Both the position numbers and the translations under genes were made by a program. DNA of 64,000 nt. It comes from Pelecanus crispus (taxonomy: Eukaryota > Chordata > Aves > Pelecaniformes > Pelecanidae). This document shows positions 35,019 to 50,000 of the stretch, piece after piece (position 1 is the first letter of the stretch; each line of letters starts with the position of its first letter). The notes below the pieces were generated by a model. The model made no database searches. It saw only the letters and a program-made list of their open reading frames with translations, and was not told the origin of the DNA. The DNA is taken from the NCBI RefSeq assembly GCF_030463565.1, contig NC_134643.1:5280001-5344000 (forward strand), given 5' to 3'.

Positions 35019-38000
35019 GTGCGAAACTAATCCTTTGCTTTAAGTTTTGGTCCCTGTGTGTTTGCGTATTTGTTTGCATCCTTGAGCAGTTTGAGTTGTG
35101 CTGCCCATAGCAGGGTGTTACACCCTGGGTGTTACACAAGCATGGTTTCAAAACAGGTAGCAGTGCTGTGGCAAGCTTATTTACCACTCTCTTACTCTCC
35201 TCCAACGTTAACTGGTGTCAAAATACACTGTGTTAATAAACGTTTCTAGAATGCATTTAAAATTTAAGTTTTTGGTTGACGATAGAAATGAATGCTTGAC
35301 ATCACCTCGTATGTGTTAGCCTCCCTCCTACATGTCCTGCAAGAGCTTACACGATTTGGTAAAGGTAGAAGAAGGAAGGCTGGCGAGACTGGCACAGCAT
35401 TCCCAGCTCCTGACAGCTGTTTCTTCTTCCTTTGAACAAATTTAACAAAAAAACCCCAAACTAAAACAAACCCTCTTCCAATTAAAATGAAGTCAGATTT
35501 AAAATAAGGAAGTAAGAGTCATCTAGAGGCATAGTGCTTGCTTTTAATTCTCTTTGCTAATGTTGATATCGTCACTGTTCCAACTGTTCTCCTTCCCTTT
35601 CCTGTGTGAAAGTCCTACGGAGGCAGGGATTGAGGATCACTGTAACAGTGAAACCAACTATGCAAATGCTACGAGCTGCAGTTAGCCTGAGAATTTTAAC
35701 AGTGGCAGTAGAAAAAGCAAAATCGTTTTTTCTATTTTTTCAGCTACCTGAGACTTGATTGCTAACAAGAGAAACCTTTAAGAAACATGACCTAGTCTAA
35801 CTTTCCCTTTGAATAGTGAACATCATACAGCTATACTTTGTGGGAAATAAACGTATGTAGGCTTGTGGATGGCGTACAAAAATCCCAGACAGAACAACTT
35901 TATTTTCCAAAAGAGTGTAACCAACAGGTGCAATCCTCACAAGATACTTATTTAGTTTATAATTTCCATGGGGACGGAATGGATATCATGCCCTATTATG
36001 CACATCGTTCTTTTGCAGAACTAAGGTCTTCAAGTCTGAAGACTGCAATATGTGTAAAAATTCTGCCCAGCGTAAAGATGAACATAAACAACATCACCTT
36101 ATTGGGTAAACGAAATCCTTTGCTGTGCCACTACAGATGTCACATGGGGCAGTTTTTCAGTGGTTTAGTAAGCTGTAGTGTATATTCAGTCTTTCATACG
36201 TCATGTTCAGATAGATAGATGCAGTTGCTATGTGCTCCAGGTAGACTAAGTGAAATTATAGTCAGGAACATGTATCTGAAGCGTAAAGGACTGTCAGATG
36301 CAATGGTTTTAGTGTGTGCAGTAGAAAAAATATGCTGTTTCAACTTACAGTGTGAGGACTTGCTCATGCTGATGAGTATTTCTGAAGCTCTGTAGACCTG
36401 ACTTTTCTTTAATTGCATAGAACATGTAGTTATAGATCAACAGCATTTTAATGTCTCTTGCCTTAATATAACCCAGGAAGTAAAACTGCTGGGTTTCAGT
36501 GAAGAAATATTTTCTTGGATTGATAAGAAGGTACTAAAATCTCCCCCTTCTGAAGTTTGTTAAAAGGGTTGTTTTTAAAATCTAAGAATGAACTCTCTTA
36601 AACCAGGAAGAGACAAACAGAATGTAAATATCATATATGTAGGCAACATGAAAAAAAGAAAAGTATAGAGGAAGATGATGTTGAGAAGTGAATAGGGATT
36701 TTAGCCACCCTGTTCTGGCTACTTTCTTGAAATACTTTAGCCTGATTTTTCAGGAGGTAAACAAACACCATTTTGTCAGAGAAATCCAGCATCTTTGAAG
36801 TGTAAGAAGTTACCTGGCAGTTTTGCATTCTGGGTTGGTTTTGGTTTCTTGTTTGGTGTTTTTTGGGGGGTTTGGGGTTTTTTTTTGGTTTGGTTTTTTT
36901 TAATGTGGAAAATCATACTTTAAAAATATGCAAGAAAGATCAAATCCAACAAGGCTCAAAGCAGCTGTAGACGATTATTTGAACGTGGGGAGTGAGAGAT
37001 GAGAGTATTACAGACTCAGTCTGGTGATACATGACATAGAAAGAGAGGCTAAAAATTGAAATGGGGACAGTTGTGCGCTTTTTTTTTTGTATGTAACTTT
37101 TTATACTCTTTCTCTTGCAAGTTAGATCCAGGAGTTAGATTTTAGCAGTCCTTATAAATAATGTATGAACCCTTTTAACACCCGAAGCAAGAAGATATTA
37201 TTTCCAAAGTTGGATGAGAACCAGGAAAACTTCTAGTGCCTAAGGCTAGTGTATCAGAGGACCTATAGACACAACTTCAAAAAATGAATACAATTTTTTT
37301 TTTTAATGGAAATTTAGAGTGAGCATTAAATACAGCTGCTAAATGCAGGTTTTTTATAGTTGTTTTAAAATCTTGAGGACATTTTAAGTTTGAATTAAGT
37401 GTTTTCTGAAAATGCTATTTATAATTTTGTGCCCTGTGGGTTTTTTTGGAAGGGGCAAGGGTGGATCAAGAAACTCTCTTGTATATGTTTTGTTGTATTT
37501 TACTCCAAGTAAATTTGGAAGAAAAACTTTTACTTTTGCAGATTAAAGGAATGCATCGTGCAAATACTAAAGAATTGCAGAAGCTGTTTGAATAGTTTGT
37601 AGATCTTTATAGAGCAGAAAAAAGAACGTGCTGCTGCTAAGAATGTGCGGCTCATAACATATGAGTAGCTTTGAGTAGGCAATAAAGATAATTAGTAATG
37701 AAGGAAGGCTTCATGCACGTTACAATGCATAATGTAAATCAGTCACTTAAAGGAACTGTCAGGAAGACTCATTATGTCCCATTTTATATCGAAGCCTAGA
37801 GCTCAGCTCATGTTATGAATATTTATTTACTGATATGATTTAGAAGTTACTAGTGCTGATATATTTTAGCAATAATGTAGCCGTGACGGTCTAAGGGAAT
37901 GAGCAGAGCAAGGTTTATTGGGAGAGGTAATATCTTTTAATTTTATCAGTTGATCTAATTAGAAGTATTATCTCTGGTGACAAACTGACTTCACAGGTAA

Positions 38001-41000
38001 TTTTAGCTAGGTGCTTTAGTAAGAAAAAGCATTTTTTATTGTTCATTTTAAAAAAAAGAAGAGTGTTCAGTATGCACCATGACCAGTAGGTGTTGCTAAC
38101 CTCCTTCTCAAAAGTCCTCTAGTTCTGCGCATGTGACTAACTTCTTATTTCCACTTACTCTAGAACTGGTGGTGGTGTGTTCAGAGCGTACAATCTACCC
38201 AGCAGCTTGTGCAATGTCTTAGTTATCATTGCCAAAGACTCGATAAGAGCAAAAAGTCCTGTCCAGCCTGAGAGGAGCTGTTTTCTTTCATATGTACTCA
38301 ATAGTAAGAAATGCTGAAACAGCTCTCTGAATGATTTCTGAAGTTGTGGGGGAAAGGGAGGAAGGCAAATAGGTTTTCAAGATGTGTAATTTGTGTCAGT
38401 TGGAAATTTAGTTCAGTGGTACATGTTTTGTTCCAAGAAAGCAAAAAATGTTTTCTTGCCTTAAATATGCCATGCCTCATTTCAGTAACATGCACTAACT
38501 AAATGATCTGGTGCAGATTCCAAATGCTTGCACTGTGAGGATCCGCGTATAAAATTATATAGTTTATAAAACAATCTGACTCAGTATTGCCATGGCAAAT
38601 GTTGGGTTTTTAGCAGTATTTTTACAAAAGACACCGAAGGGATAATTTTATGCCAATGTATCATGATGTTCGCTGTCTGCCTATTTTTAATTAGTCTCCT
38701 TTTTGGTTTTTCAGTTATTTCAGCGCTGTTGTCACTAAAATGTCATGGTAAACTTCTAAGACAGATTAAAAAAGGAGAAAAAAATAAATTAGTTGCAAAA
38801 CATGATGGTCATGCTTTATTTATTTTTCGTGCTTTAATGTAAAAGAACATACATTTTGCAATAATGCATCAACTTCATAGAATTTGTTGATTGCGTTTGA
38901 AGCAAAACAGTACTGTGCTGAAACTAGGCCAGTTGAGAAAGCCCAGATACTTTTCCACAGCTAACAATAATCACTGTTACATTTTGTGATAATGTTGAGA
39001 GTCCTGGGTCCTAATGCTTTAAGAACCCATATTATTGTCCATAACTAAAAGAAAGAAAAGGGAAGTGTGAATTCTGCATGTGCCATGGTAACCTTATTTT
39101 TAAGCTTCTTGGAATTAATTTGTACCTGCACTTGCTGCCTCTTGTTATTACCTCATTTTAAATAATAATGATTTTTTTTTTTTTTTTTTTAATAACCACT
39201 TAGGTCAACTGCTTTCTTTTTCTGACTTTTTGAAGTCACAGGTAGTCCATTCCTGTTTCTCTGACTGGAAGACTGAAGAAAACATGTTACTTTTGTGCAT
39301 GCAGTACTCTTCATAGTCTATTATATTTGCATTAGACCCTTATTCCTTTCTTACGTTGTAATTGTGCTGGAGTACTCTTCCCTTTAGTTGAGATATTTTT
39401 TTGTGGGGAGAAGGGTCACTTTTAGGGAGTCAAACATCCTCCTCAGTTCTTCCTTCATTTTTTTCTGTCTTTTGCTTTATATCACTTGAATCCCACTTTA
39501 TAGATGTTCAGCTCTTTTCCATTAAAGATGATCTGGAAACAAATGCCATTTTTACCAGGCATTAAGCTTTGTGGTCTTTCATTCCTGATAATGTGTGTTC
39601 AAGCACTGACTTTGTATTTCTGATCATTGAGTCAGGACCAGTTCTTGGCACAGTGTACAAATTCAGATTTATTTGTAGCCTTTTCTGTCAGAGCATTTTA
39701 TTTCCCTGGCAGATCAAAGCATAAAATTGTTGATCTTCTTACAGTCCTGCCTTTTCCCCCTCTTTCTTGTTGATGTGATGTTAGGACCTGTTACCCACCA
39801 AAACCTGATGCTTGCAGCCACCTGGAAGCATGGAAACCCAGCTGTCAAATTATGCGTCATCTCAGAAGATCTCTAGTTTTTTCATAAAATGTTCATTGCT
39901 AAAAATCACATTTGAATTGATGAGGAGGGAGGGGGGTGTAAAGCAAGGTGCTAATCAGAATAACATGATTTTTTGCATCTGATATCTAGGGTCTACTGGT
40001 GCTAGAATTGTAATTGTATAAAGCATTAAGCACCACGGTGGTATAAAGCATTAGTGTCTAGCTCCAGTGGCTAGATATATCGGATTTTAAAATTGTCACT
40101 GGCCCCTCAGTCTAGCAGTGCTTTCTTTGGCTGTGGTCCAGAACTGGATGTAGCAAGTCTTGGATCTCAGACCGGCATCATTTCAATCTCTGGTTTACTC
40201 AAGGGTTAAACAAAGCCAGTACCTCTTTCTAAATTAGCACGTGACGGGCTTTAAAAAGGATGCTGGGATATCGACTTTGCCATTTTGATAACACAGGTCT
40301 CACTGTTGTCGTTCTTAAGCTTTTCTGCCTTTCCCCAGATCTAGTTTAACCCCCCAGCAACTCTTCTTCGTTTGAACAGCTGCACCGATGATTTAAAAGC
40401 AGCAATGATCTTTTCAACAGAGCTTTTCCAGTATACTTGGTTAGGAAACCACCACCCATCAGCAAACAGGTACTGTGTAGTCAACCAGTCTGAAGAGTTA
40501 AACCCTTGCCAGACTGAATGCTTTGCTCCTGGCTGCTAACCGTGCCTGGTTGCTGAGTATTTGCAAGCATCTTTTAGCCGCCTGTGCACTATGCTGAGTG
40601 TTAGATGCTGATTGCTTTTGTGTGAATGAGTCTTCGCTCATGCATACATCAGCCTAGCAAGGAAGAAGCAACAGGAGAAACAGACAAAATGAGAAAGGCA
40701 GCCAAGCTTGAGATGCAGACAGAAGAAAGGCATTGGGAAAGAGCCAGTAGGAGAGGCAGGTTTCAAAGAAAAAGGAAAATATGAGACGGGAACAAAAAAA
40801 GTGTACAGAAAATGTGCCTGGTTTAAATCTTGCCATTAGACAGAAAACTAACTCTTTTATAGAAGGCATGCTGATAAAGCTGTAATTGGGAAGACAACTG
40901 TATCTTTACCTTTTCTTAAGAAGAAGTTGTATCATAATCGAAAGCATAATTTCCAGTGAAATACTGCAAGAAAGGATTTAATGAGGAAGATTTTTTTTAA

Positions 41001-44000
41001 AAAGCTTAAAATGTGAATCTAAATAGACTTTCACCAAAGAGCTTCATTTAATTTGCAGCATTTGGGGGGAAAAAAAAAATCAATGTAATAAATGCCATAG
41101 TAAAACTTTATCTGTGGCAGAAACCAAATGGCATAGCTGGGATCCGTAGACTATGCAGACAGAGGCATACACTATTTTATATTCTATAGGAGACTTGTAC
41201 CTAACTTTTCCTAATGATTCATGTCTTTGGGGGGGAAAAAAAGAAAAACTCCTGCTATTTTTGTAAGAAGCATAGTGGCAGCTGGAAGTGGGGAATGGAG
41301 GAAATGGATTAAAAGTGTTTGCATTGGTTTTGGGAGAGAGCTTGTGATGGGTTTTCACGTTTTTGTTTGTTGGGGTCTTTTAAGTGTTGTATCCTTTAAA
41401 AGAAATAAACCAGCTGGAACCTGGTTGGACCTGAATAAGCAAATCAGAAAATACATTTTCTAAAGATGCTGACTTCAGTTTTTTTTAAAAGTAATAACGA
41501 GGAGTTAGTAATACTAACCATAAAAATTCAGCATTGTGAAAATGTATTTCTTTAGCTTCTTTAGCTATCTAGTTTTATTCACTGCATATAGCAAATGAAA
41601 TAAAGTTAACGTGACTTTTCTTCAAGGGGATATCATCCTTTTAAAGCCTTCCCACAAAGATTTTTCTGTTTTTCAGACCTGTTTAGATAACTTACAAGTT
41701 GTTAGTGATTCTTAAGGATTCAAAATAAAAACTGCACGATGCAGAAATTGACTCATAAAAAGGCAGCCTTTTGCAGTAAATTATTTACATTGAATTGGGA
41801 TGAAAGTCATGGATTCTTTCACTGCATTGTGATGTGCAAATTGCAATTTTGGCTATAATAAAACTGGAGGAGAAAATGGGACTTTATGATAAAAGGATTC
41901 TATTGTCTTGTGTATTTAGAACAGAAATGCTGTCATGATTTTAATTTCCTACTGATCCTTTTTCAGCAAAACTTTTGTCACTTGTCTTGACTCGTCATGT
42001 CAGATCAGTTTTTTCCCTTTTCTGACAATGTATGACTTTGTTTAGCGCCTGCGTTGCTTCCTGCACTGTCTACTGCTACTATACTTGAGGATTTTATTTC
42101 ATCTGGATCATCAGACACCTTTGTGCCTTTGAAGGCATAAGTTTCAAATTAGGTTATCATCTGATAGCTGTGTGTTACCGTTCTCAAGCGTTTCAGACTT
42201 TCCCTTGCAGCACTGAGTATTTTTGGTGACTCTAGGGGAGGGGGTGGGAAATGGAAAGTCTAGCCACCGCTTAAAGCAGGATAAAAGAGAAGCGCAACTG
42301 GCCTATTTTAAGGGCTAACCTTGCCAATTTAATATTTCTCAATGCTTTTGCTTCATGCAGGAGCCATTCCTATTTTTCTTCTCATCGAATGCTTTTAGTT
42401 TTTTCTCTTTGACTTTTGCCACCAAGGATGCTTTAACTTAATGAAAAGGTTAGTCAGTGGTTACCAACAACTCCTGGCCTTTAAAAAGCAAATAAAATTT
42501 ATTTTAGCTACTGGGAGCAAAACCACAAATTTGATTGTTACCCCCCTGTAGAGGAATTTGTGCCAAACTTTCTGAGAAATGCCTCATAACCCAAGCAAGC
42601 CTTAATTTTGTACTGCATTTGAGAGAATTGTTTGGGAAGGACATGGAAGTAGAACGTGTTGGTTAAGACCTCGTATGTATATCTGATTTTGAGACATGTG
42701 GACTTAAGTTTCTCCAGCAATGCCAGCATCCTCCAGCTGCTGATTAACAGCTGCGGCATGTACATGGACGCAGGGGAGGGTCCCCGCCTGGAGTTCAGGA
42801 GTTGGCACTCCAGGTTGTTGTTCTGAATAACGCTGCTGTCCAGAGAAGAGTTACTTGTGGAGTAACTTTTTTTCAGTTAAACACTTTTGAAGTGTCTGAA
42901 ACATTTCTTCCGTGAAAAATATCCATGCTCGGAGCTATTCAGGAATAGACGTTGCGTGGTGTTTACATGCATGTTTTCAAGTGTAGCTGAGCCTAACCTT
43001 GATCTTAGCATCAGAACAAGCTGTTGTCTAGACAAAGATCACCAGTGGATTACGGGACCCGTATCTCTCTTGCATTAATCAGGTGAATGACTCATTACAA
43101 GCTTCTGCAGACAAGTATGTGGTAGAGTCCAGGTTGAGACCAAGAAACTCTGCCTTCTAATTTTTAAAATTATGACTAAGAAAGCTCATTTGAATTATTT
43201 GTCTTTCACCACACACAGATAAGCACTATAACTTTACCGTACAGCTCTTAACTTCAGTGTCTTCTTCCAGTCTTCACCTTTGGTACACGTTCCTGTTTTC
43301 TCCAACTCTCAACTAAAGGGAATATTAGTGAGTGGGTAAGTCATTAGGAAGGGGTAACTCATTTTTATGTGTAGGCAGTTCCACTTCATTCTGCAAGAGC
43401 TTAAGAAACATAAAGTTGGATGGATAACAGGAAGAGTTCAAATTAGAAGGCATTTGGAGACATGACCCTGGTTCATGTAGCAAGACACTTGGATAATTAA
43501 AGTTCATCTATCACTGAGTGGTTTTTGGAATCTTTCATTTTTGTAATTGCACTCATTAGAAACGTTAATGGCTTTCTGATGACTTGACAAGATGGTATTT
43601 TTATATATTTCTTCAGTTTGGGTTTCATTTCTTTGAACAGCTGTGTATTGCGTGACTAGGTAAAATGTAATTCTGTTTGCATGTTGTGTATAGATGTATG
43701 TTGTTTGGATCGGTTAAGCAAAAGCTACCATAGCATACCTGTGTTTTTGAGAAGCAATGTCAAACTTGAGCAGGGCTGGATCTGGCTTGTATTTAGCCCA
43801 AGGCTGGAAAACATAGGGTCTTCAGGTGGTAACACAGTAAGTCACAAATTTCTCTGACTTGGTTTGAGATTAATGTTTCAATCATGGTTATAAGTGATGA
43901 CGCCACGCTGCCAGAGGTGGTATTTTGTATGGAGAGATAAATTGAAGCTCAACTCTGCGTGTGTGTGTTTAAAACAGGCCAATAACAACTTAAATGGCCT

Positions 44001-47000
44001 TTGTTCTGGCCACTTTACAATCTGCAGTGTTCTGCTTAATTTATTTTCTTTGGTGAACTTGTTTGCCCTCTGCATTCACACTGTTGATGTCTGCTGCTTT
44101 CCCATTCCAAAGAGTTGTGTTAAAGGAAGACTCTGCGTTTCATGTGTATTCTTACGGTTGGGATGAAGCATACTTTTCTTCAAACGTTATGAGCTCTTTT
44201 CCCTGAGGGGAGGAGGATGGTACTGATTCTGTGCGTCTGAGAGGTACGGCTTAACAGATTGGCCAAATAATCCATCCTGAATTGGAGAGTGAATAATTTT
44301 AATACCCCTTATCTTGCATAGATTTTTGTGGATATTCATCTCAGCAAATGAACTTTGCATTTCTAAATGTTTAGAGCAGCATGTTCGTTCAGGTACAGCA
44401 TACTTGACTCTTAATATTCTCCAAGTTTCTCCACGTTTCTCCAGGTTTCTGTGCATGTGGGACTTTTGTTCTAGGCGTATTTAAACAAATGTTTTGCACT
44501 TGTGTGCGGACAACGCTAATTACGTCTGACAGTCACAACTGGGAATAGCATGGAGGAAATAATAGTTCTTGACCAATCGCTAAAACACGGGAAGTCCCGG
44601 TGCCATAGGAAGGGAGAGAAACTCACTTTTCATTTCCTTTTGAGTCCAGTGTGTTCAGATTAACTTTAAAGGGAGCTGAGATGCAGCTCTGAGGATTTAG
44701 TCTTCAATCGTGTGCTACCTACGTGTGGAGCCCGTCTCAGCAGGCAGGCAGTCACCAGCCAGAAAAGCTCTCATAGCTCAGCTGCTGGGTATCCTATTGC
44801 AAATTAAATATGAAACAAGGATGCATTTGGGTTTGCATGAGAAACTTTTAACACATTCATTAAAGAGGCTTTCTTTCTGTTCTGAATATTTTAAATCTCA
44901 ATATTGCTGAAGGTGATAGCTCATCTGTAATCTCTCAGAGATAACTAGTTTCTTTTGCTATTTTAAAGAGAATCGATGGACTTTTGCCATTTACTGTGCA
45001 ACAGTTTTAATTTTCTGTAATACAGGCTTTACACGTTCAGATCTGCAACGTTTATTGTAATCCGGTTAACTTTTTTGGGGGGTGTGTGTTTTTAAAATAT
45101 TCTACAAGCAAGTATTTGCAATACAATCAAAACATGCACATATATTCTTTTTTTCTTTTTTTCTTTTTTTTTTTTAAGATAAAAGCTATGGTTAAAATCA
45201 CATATCCTTGTCCAGGGAACTTGGGTTGCAATGGTTTTGGGGTTTTTTTTGTTGTTTTTTGTTGTTTTGTTTTTTTTTAAGAAGCGTTAGAATTACAGGT
45301 GAAAATCTGTTTAGATTTTGGTGAGATTTAGCTGTCCGTTTATCCTCCTTTAGTATCATACATTAACTGTTTTTTCAGAGTCCTTAAAAACATGACATAA
45401 AATCACATTGGCTGTGATGAGCTGAAAAATCAAGGTGGAATTTTATTGTTCTGGTGTTGCTATATAGTTCAGTTACGCTTAAAAAATGCAGCATATGACG
45501 GGTTTATCACAATGTTGCATGTATTGAAACAATTCAGTATTTTTTAGGACTCTTGGGGAATATAACCTTTATGTGAATTAAAAAGTGGTAAGTATCTTAA
45601 TGCTTATGTTGCAGGTTACAACCTTCTCTTAGATGAGCTGATTTCCAGGGAGTACAGCTTATGCATAGTATCTATTTAAAACTTAAGGTGATTCAGGCTG
45701 AAACACTGAATTTCTTCAAAACCTCAGTGTAAACCTCAGTTTTACAAACGGCCCACCTATTTAAGGAGTTTTTCCTTCACACAGACATTTCTTCTCATGT
45801 GAGCTCACTAAGCTGAGCTCCTTGCACGTATTTTTGGTCCATCTGTGCTGTGCAGAGGCAGAGCGCTGGGTGAGGCGAACTCCCCACACGTCTTCTAGTA
45901 ATTTCATACAGATGGGATGCCAGCGTAAAGCTGCCGTCTTAAAAACTAGCCCTGCTGCCTGGTCAAAGACAAAATGCTTCCACTGGAATGGGAAGTGAAG
46001 AATGTTAGAAGAAATTTGAGCTTGAATTTTGCAGTATCCGTGGCCCATGTGTCCTGTGTGCGGGACATCCGTGCTGTGCCCTGCCGTAGCGGGCTATGAT
46101 TTTCCTGGGTCACAGGCTAAGCCAAGCAGGGTTGCTGCGGTACTTGTAACGGGAGACATCCAAGGCAATCCAATGAAGCAGGAAATAGTGTTGATTAGCA
46201 GATGGCATTTTATAAGCAGCTTGGTCTGCTGTTGAGACTGGCATATTTCAAACGAGATGAGAAATTAAGTCCTTGCCACTTGTGGTGATTAAAGCTTCGG
46301 TGGCTCACTTTTCAAGAGTAGCATGTTAACCCTGCTGGCGCGGTTCCAGTTGGGTTATAGAGTTCTGCCAACCTAAATGCCCCGAGCAGTTTCAAATTCG
46401 TGGAGGAGAAACCGCTCAGCGCTGTTCTGTGCCGCTGAGTAGCCACTGCATCCTCCCACCAAGATTACTGCATTTCAGCTGTAATTGAAGTGATGCTGAG
46501 TTGAGGCCAGGTCCTATCGACGGAATGCATGCAGCAAGCACATTTTTTCTTTCTTAAGGGTAAATTCAGCAGTGCACGTGTGTTTTCTAGGTTAGCGTTA
46601 GACCTGTATGTGTGAGTGATGATAAATAAATGCAAGGTCATTACGCTCTTTCAGGCTAGAGAGTAGAGCCCATCCTGGTATCAAATCTGTGTTTGCAGAG
46701 GAGAGAACCATGTGTGATCTGCAGGTGCTGCTAATGTACTGAAGAAACTCAGGCAAATAAACAGAAATGTTGATTCCTTTTATGTAAATAGTTTTCTTCC
46801 TTTCACTTGCGGGCTGCTTTTGTGTATAATATAGATAATAATTTCCATGCGGTATTTTTAGCAGTCAATGTGTAGAAAAGGTGTGTGGACTGTTAGAGTA
46901 ATTAGATGCAAATAGCCGAGTAGAGGGACAACGGGTTATAATCTGCTGTGAAAGGCAGGCGTGTGTTGTGGGAAGGTGATGCTGGCAGTGGTGTGTGTGC

Positions 47001-50000
47001 CACCAGAAGGATACATGTTGGGGTTAAATAACTTGCAGCAGGATTTTTTGTAAGATGGACTAATTCTTATTAGCCCCTGGTGAAACAGCTAACGCTCGTG
47101 CTGCTTTCAGACTCCAGTGTTACACATGTGCTTATTCTGTGCAGTAGCTATTGGCCTTATCTAAATAGAAAACCCTTGCCAGCTTGAGAACAGCTTAGCA
47201 ACTTTTTAATATCAAAAAGAGCACATTATACACAACACATGTACAAGACTCAAAGGAACATGTATGCTGCCTAAAGTTTTTGGAGCTAGCGTGTGTGTGT
47301 ACGCTAATCTCCTGAGAGTTCGTTGCTCCAAGCTTTTATCGAGAGCAAAGGGAGTCAGAGCCGAAGACTTCTGTGCACTGCCACTCCATCTGAAAGAACC
47401 AGCTCCTTTTTCCTTAGTTCAAGGCAATACGCCCAGAAGTATGTGTACATCGTTCCTATCAATGCAGTCACAGGACTCTGACTTTCTTTTTAAGTGAAAA
47501 TAAATGAAAATGTTTTCATTCCATATTGTTAAACAGCGGAGGAGGTTTCTGCTGCAGTCTAATTGTCTTAGATCTGTTTCTCCATGCAGCACATCTTTGC
47601 GTTAAGCTGTTACTACCTTTTAATGTTGTTTAGAAGAGATGAAGTATAGTGGTAGTATCTGAAGGGTAAGACTCTAGATGTTGGTTTTACGAGGAAAAGC
47701 TTAGTTGTGGTTTAAAAACCTGCTTGCTTCTGGTTGCCACAAAGATGACTCTCGAGTTGACAGCAGTTCAAACTACTTGGAGTTAGCGCAGTTTCTAAAT
47801 GTCCATTTTTGCAGTTTCTTTGCCTTAATTGGTGTAAGTTTTGCTTTCCCAGATAATCTTTTGTGAACGGGCAGTGAGATGAGGGAACAAGCAAGCTTCA
47901 GAGTGAGAGATCCAGTCAAGAAGTCATGTCCACTTAGTATCGCATTAACGGGGAGAGAACACGCGAGCTGTCAGATTACACGCTAAACACTATTCTCCAG
48001 AATTAGGTGACTTTGTTTCCTTTCCTGCATTTAGTGTCCCAGCATCCTGTGAAAGTCGGGGTTACTTTTTGAACAGCCAAAGCTGCATTAGTGCCATTCT
48101 TTTTCTGAACAGTAGTAAATTTCTTTCTCTAGCATTAAGACAGCAGCTGTAACCTTTTCATTTTAATGAGCCAAAGCTTTGTTAAACCAGGAACATCTCC
48201 TGGTCATAGGTAGCATGGTACATGAACATATTTAAGGCAATTCAATTTCTGTAAGAAACGGTATGCAAAGAAAAGTCTTGCTTCCTCATGCAAAGAGCTG
48301 GATTCCTAATTACAACGGAGTTGACAAAGAATGACATTTGGCAAAAATCCAGAGCAATACTCAGCCTCGTTGCCTCTTGTTGCAGAGTGAGGCACCTTAA
48401 CTGTTCAGTCATCACACCTTCTGATTTAATGTAAGGAAAGTTAGAAATATAAGTGGAGATTTTCAAGATTCCCCACCACCACCACTTCTGTTTGTGAGCA
48501 TATTAATACTGTACTCATCAAGGGTTTACATTTATTTAATGTTAGCTATCTATATTGAGTTATCACACCTACCTTCACTCTGGTGATGCAGTATCAAGGC
48601 TGAAACTTTTATTCTGCAAAACCCAAATAATTTCTCTTGAGTGTTTATTTTGCCTTTTATGTGCATGTCTCATTTACAGTATTCATAGCAAAATATGTGT
48701 TCTTCATATGACAACAGCATAATCTGGTTACATATGGCAAAGGAAATAATACGAAAGATCTAGGCTTTCTCTAATCCGAGTCCATATAGCATCTTATATT
48801 GCTACGTGTTATGTGGCTATAAAATGCATTGCACAAGTGGAATATTTTAAGCGTTGTGTTAAAATTTGCAATTTTTTTAAATTTAACATCAGTAAAGGAC
48901 TAGTATTAATGTTTACTGCATTTTAATTAAAATTAATTAAATCTGTTTATTTCTAAGTTTACTTGAAATCGCTGACTAGCTCTTTCTCCCACCACCTCTT
49001 TTCTTGCTCAAAGACAAAACAAAGGAGCATATACCCAGAGAGGGTGATTGCTGGTACACTGCACGCTGGCTTTCAGAGTGGAAACTTCAGGAGGGAAGCC
49101 AAGAGGAGCCAGATGAGCACATGCAAAGAAAATTAAATGTTTCAGGCCGATCTGAGCAGTGGAGATCAGATAACTGCAGTCGTGGTGTGTCTTCTTGGAG
49201 GGTGTATTTGTAGTTACTATGCGGTAATCTCTACTAAAGAACAAGAGCTTAGCGTGCAATACACCTGGCGCAGTTTGGAGCATGAGGTCCAGTAGTTTGC
49301 TCCGAGCAACCTCTGTCCTCGGGAAGCAAAAAAAAAAGAGACACCAAAGTGGTGTGGCTCTAGCGGTTGCTGGAGTTTGGGGGAAAGGGAAAACAACTAA
49401 AACGCTATCCATGCTAGTGAAGAACACGTTCTGTGGTTGAGTTGAACCACAGCCGTCGGGGCACACCAAGCTGTCAGCAACGTCATCGCCGTTCCTGTTG
49501 CAGCTCTGGGAAAAGCACAGGACCACAGCCTGCCTCCCGTTGCAGCCCCGTCAATTTGAGGTGCTGAGGACATGGTGATGCTGGGGGAAGGGAGGTGACT
49601 CAGAGGGAGCCAAACCCTTCCCACAAACTTGTTGCGGTACTGTAGTTCTGGTGTAAAACTCAGTGAGGGGAGGTTTTGGTGTGTGATGGAGAAGAAGTGT
49701 AAGCCAGGACTTGAAGTGTGTGCCTAAGGTCTGTTGCAGTGACAGATAATAAACAATAATAAACAAATTACTTTGGGTATTAGAAACAGCAGAGCCGTGT
49801 TAACAGGACACTTTTATCAGGTCAATTTACACTGTTGAGAAGAACCTAAGCCCAGCTGTGCTTGGCAAGCTGAACATCTGTCTAGGCAGGTGCCCTGTAA
49901 TGGGAGCACTTGGTGGAGAATGCCTTGGATTAGAGCTTGCACAATACCCTTCTACAACATGCACGTGTAGCAATATCTGCTTGAAGGACTTCTTTATTTA

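Noticed and set aside
35838-36218. 126-aa frame in TAF3 intron 2 as a TAF3 exon or nested gene
   Set aside because: No resemblance to the acidic and lysine-rich TAF3 exon 3 or to any family I know, and it has no supporting splice context.
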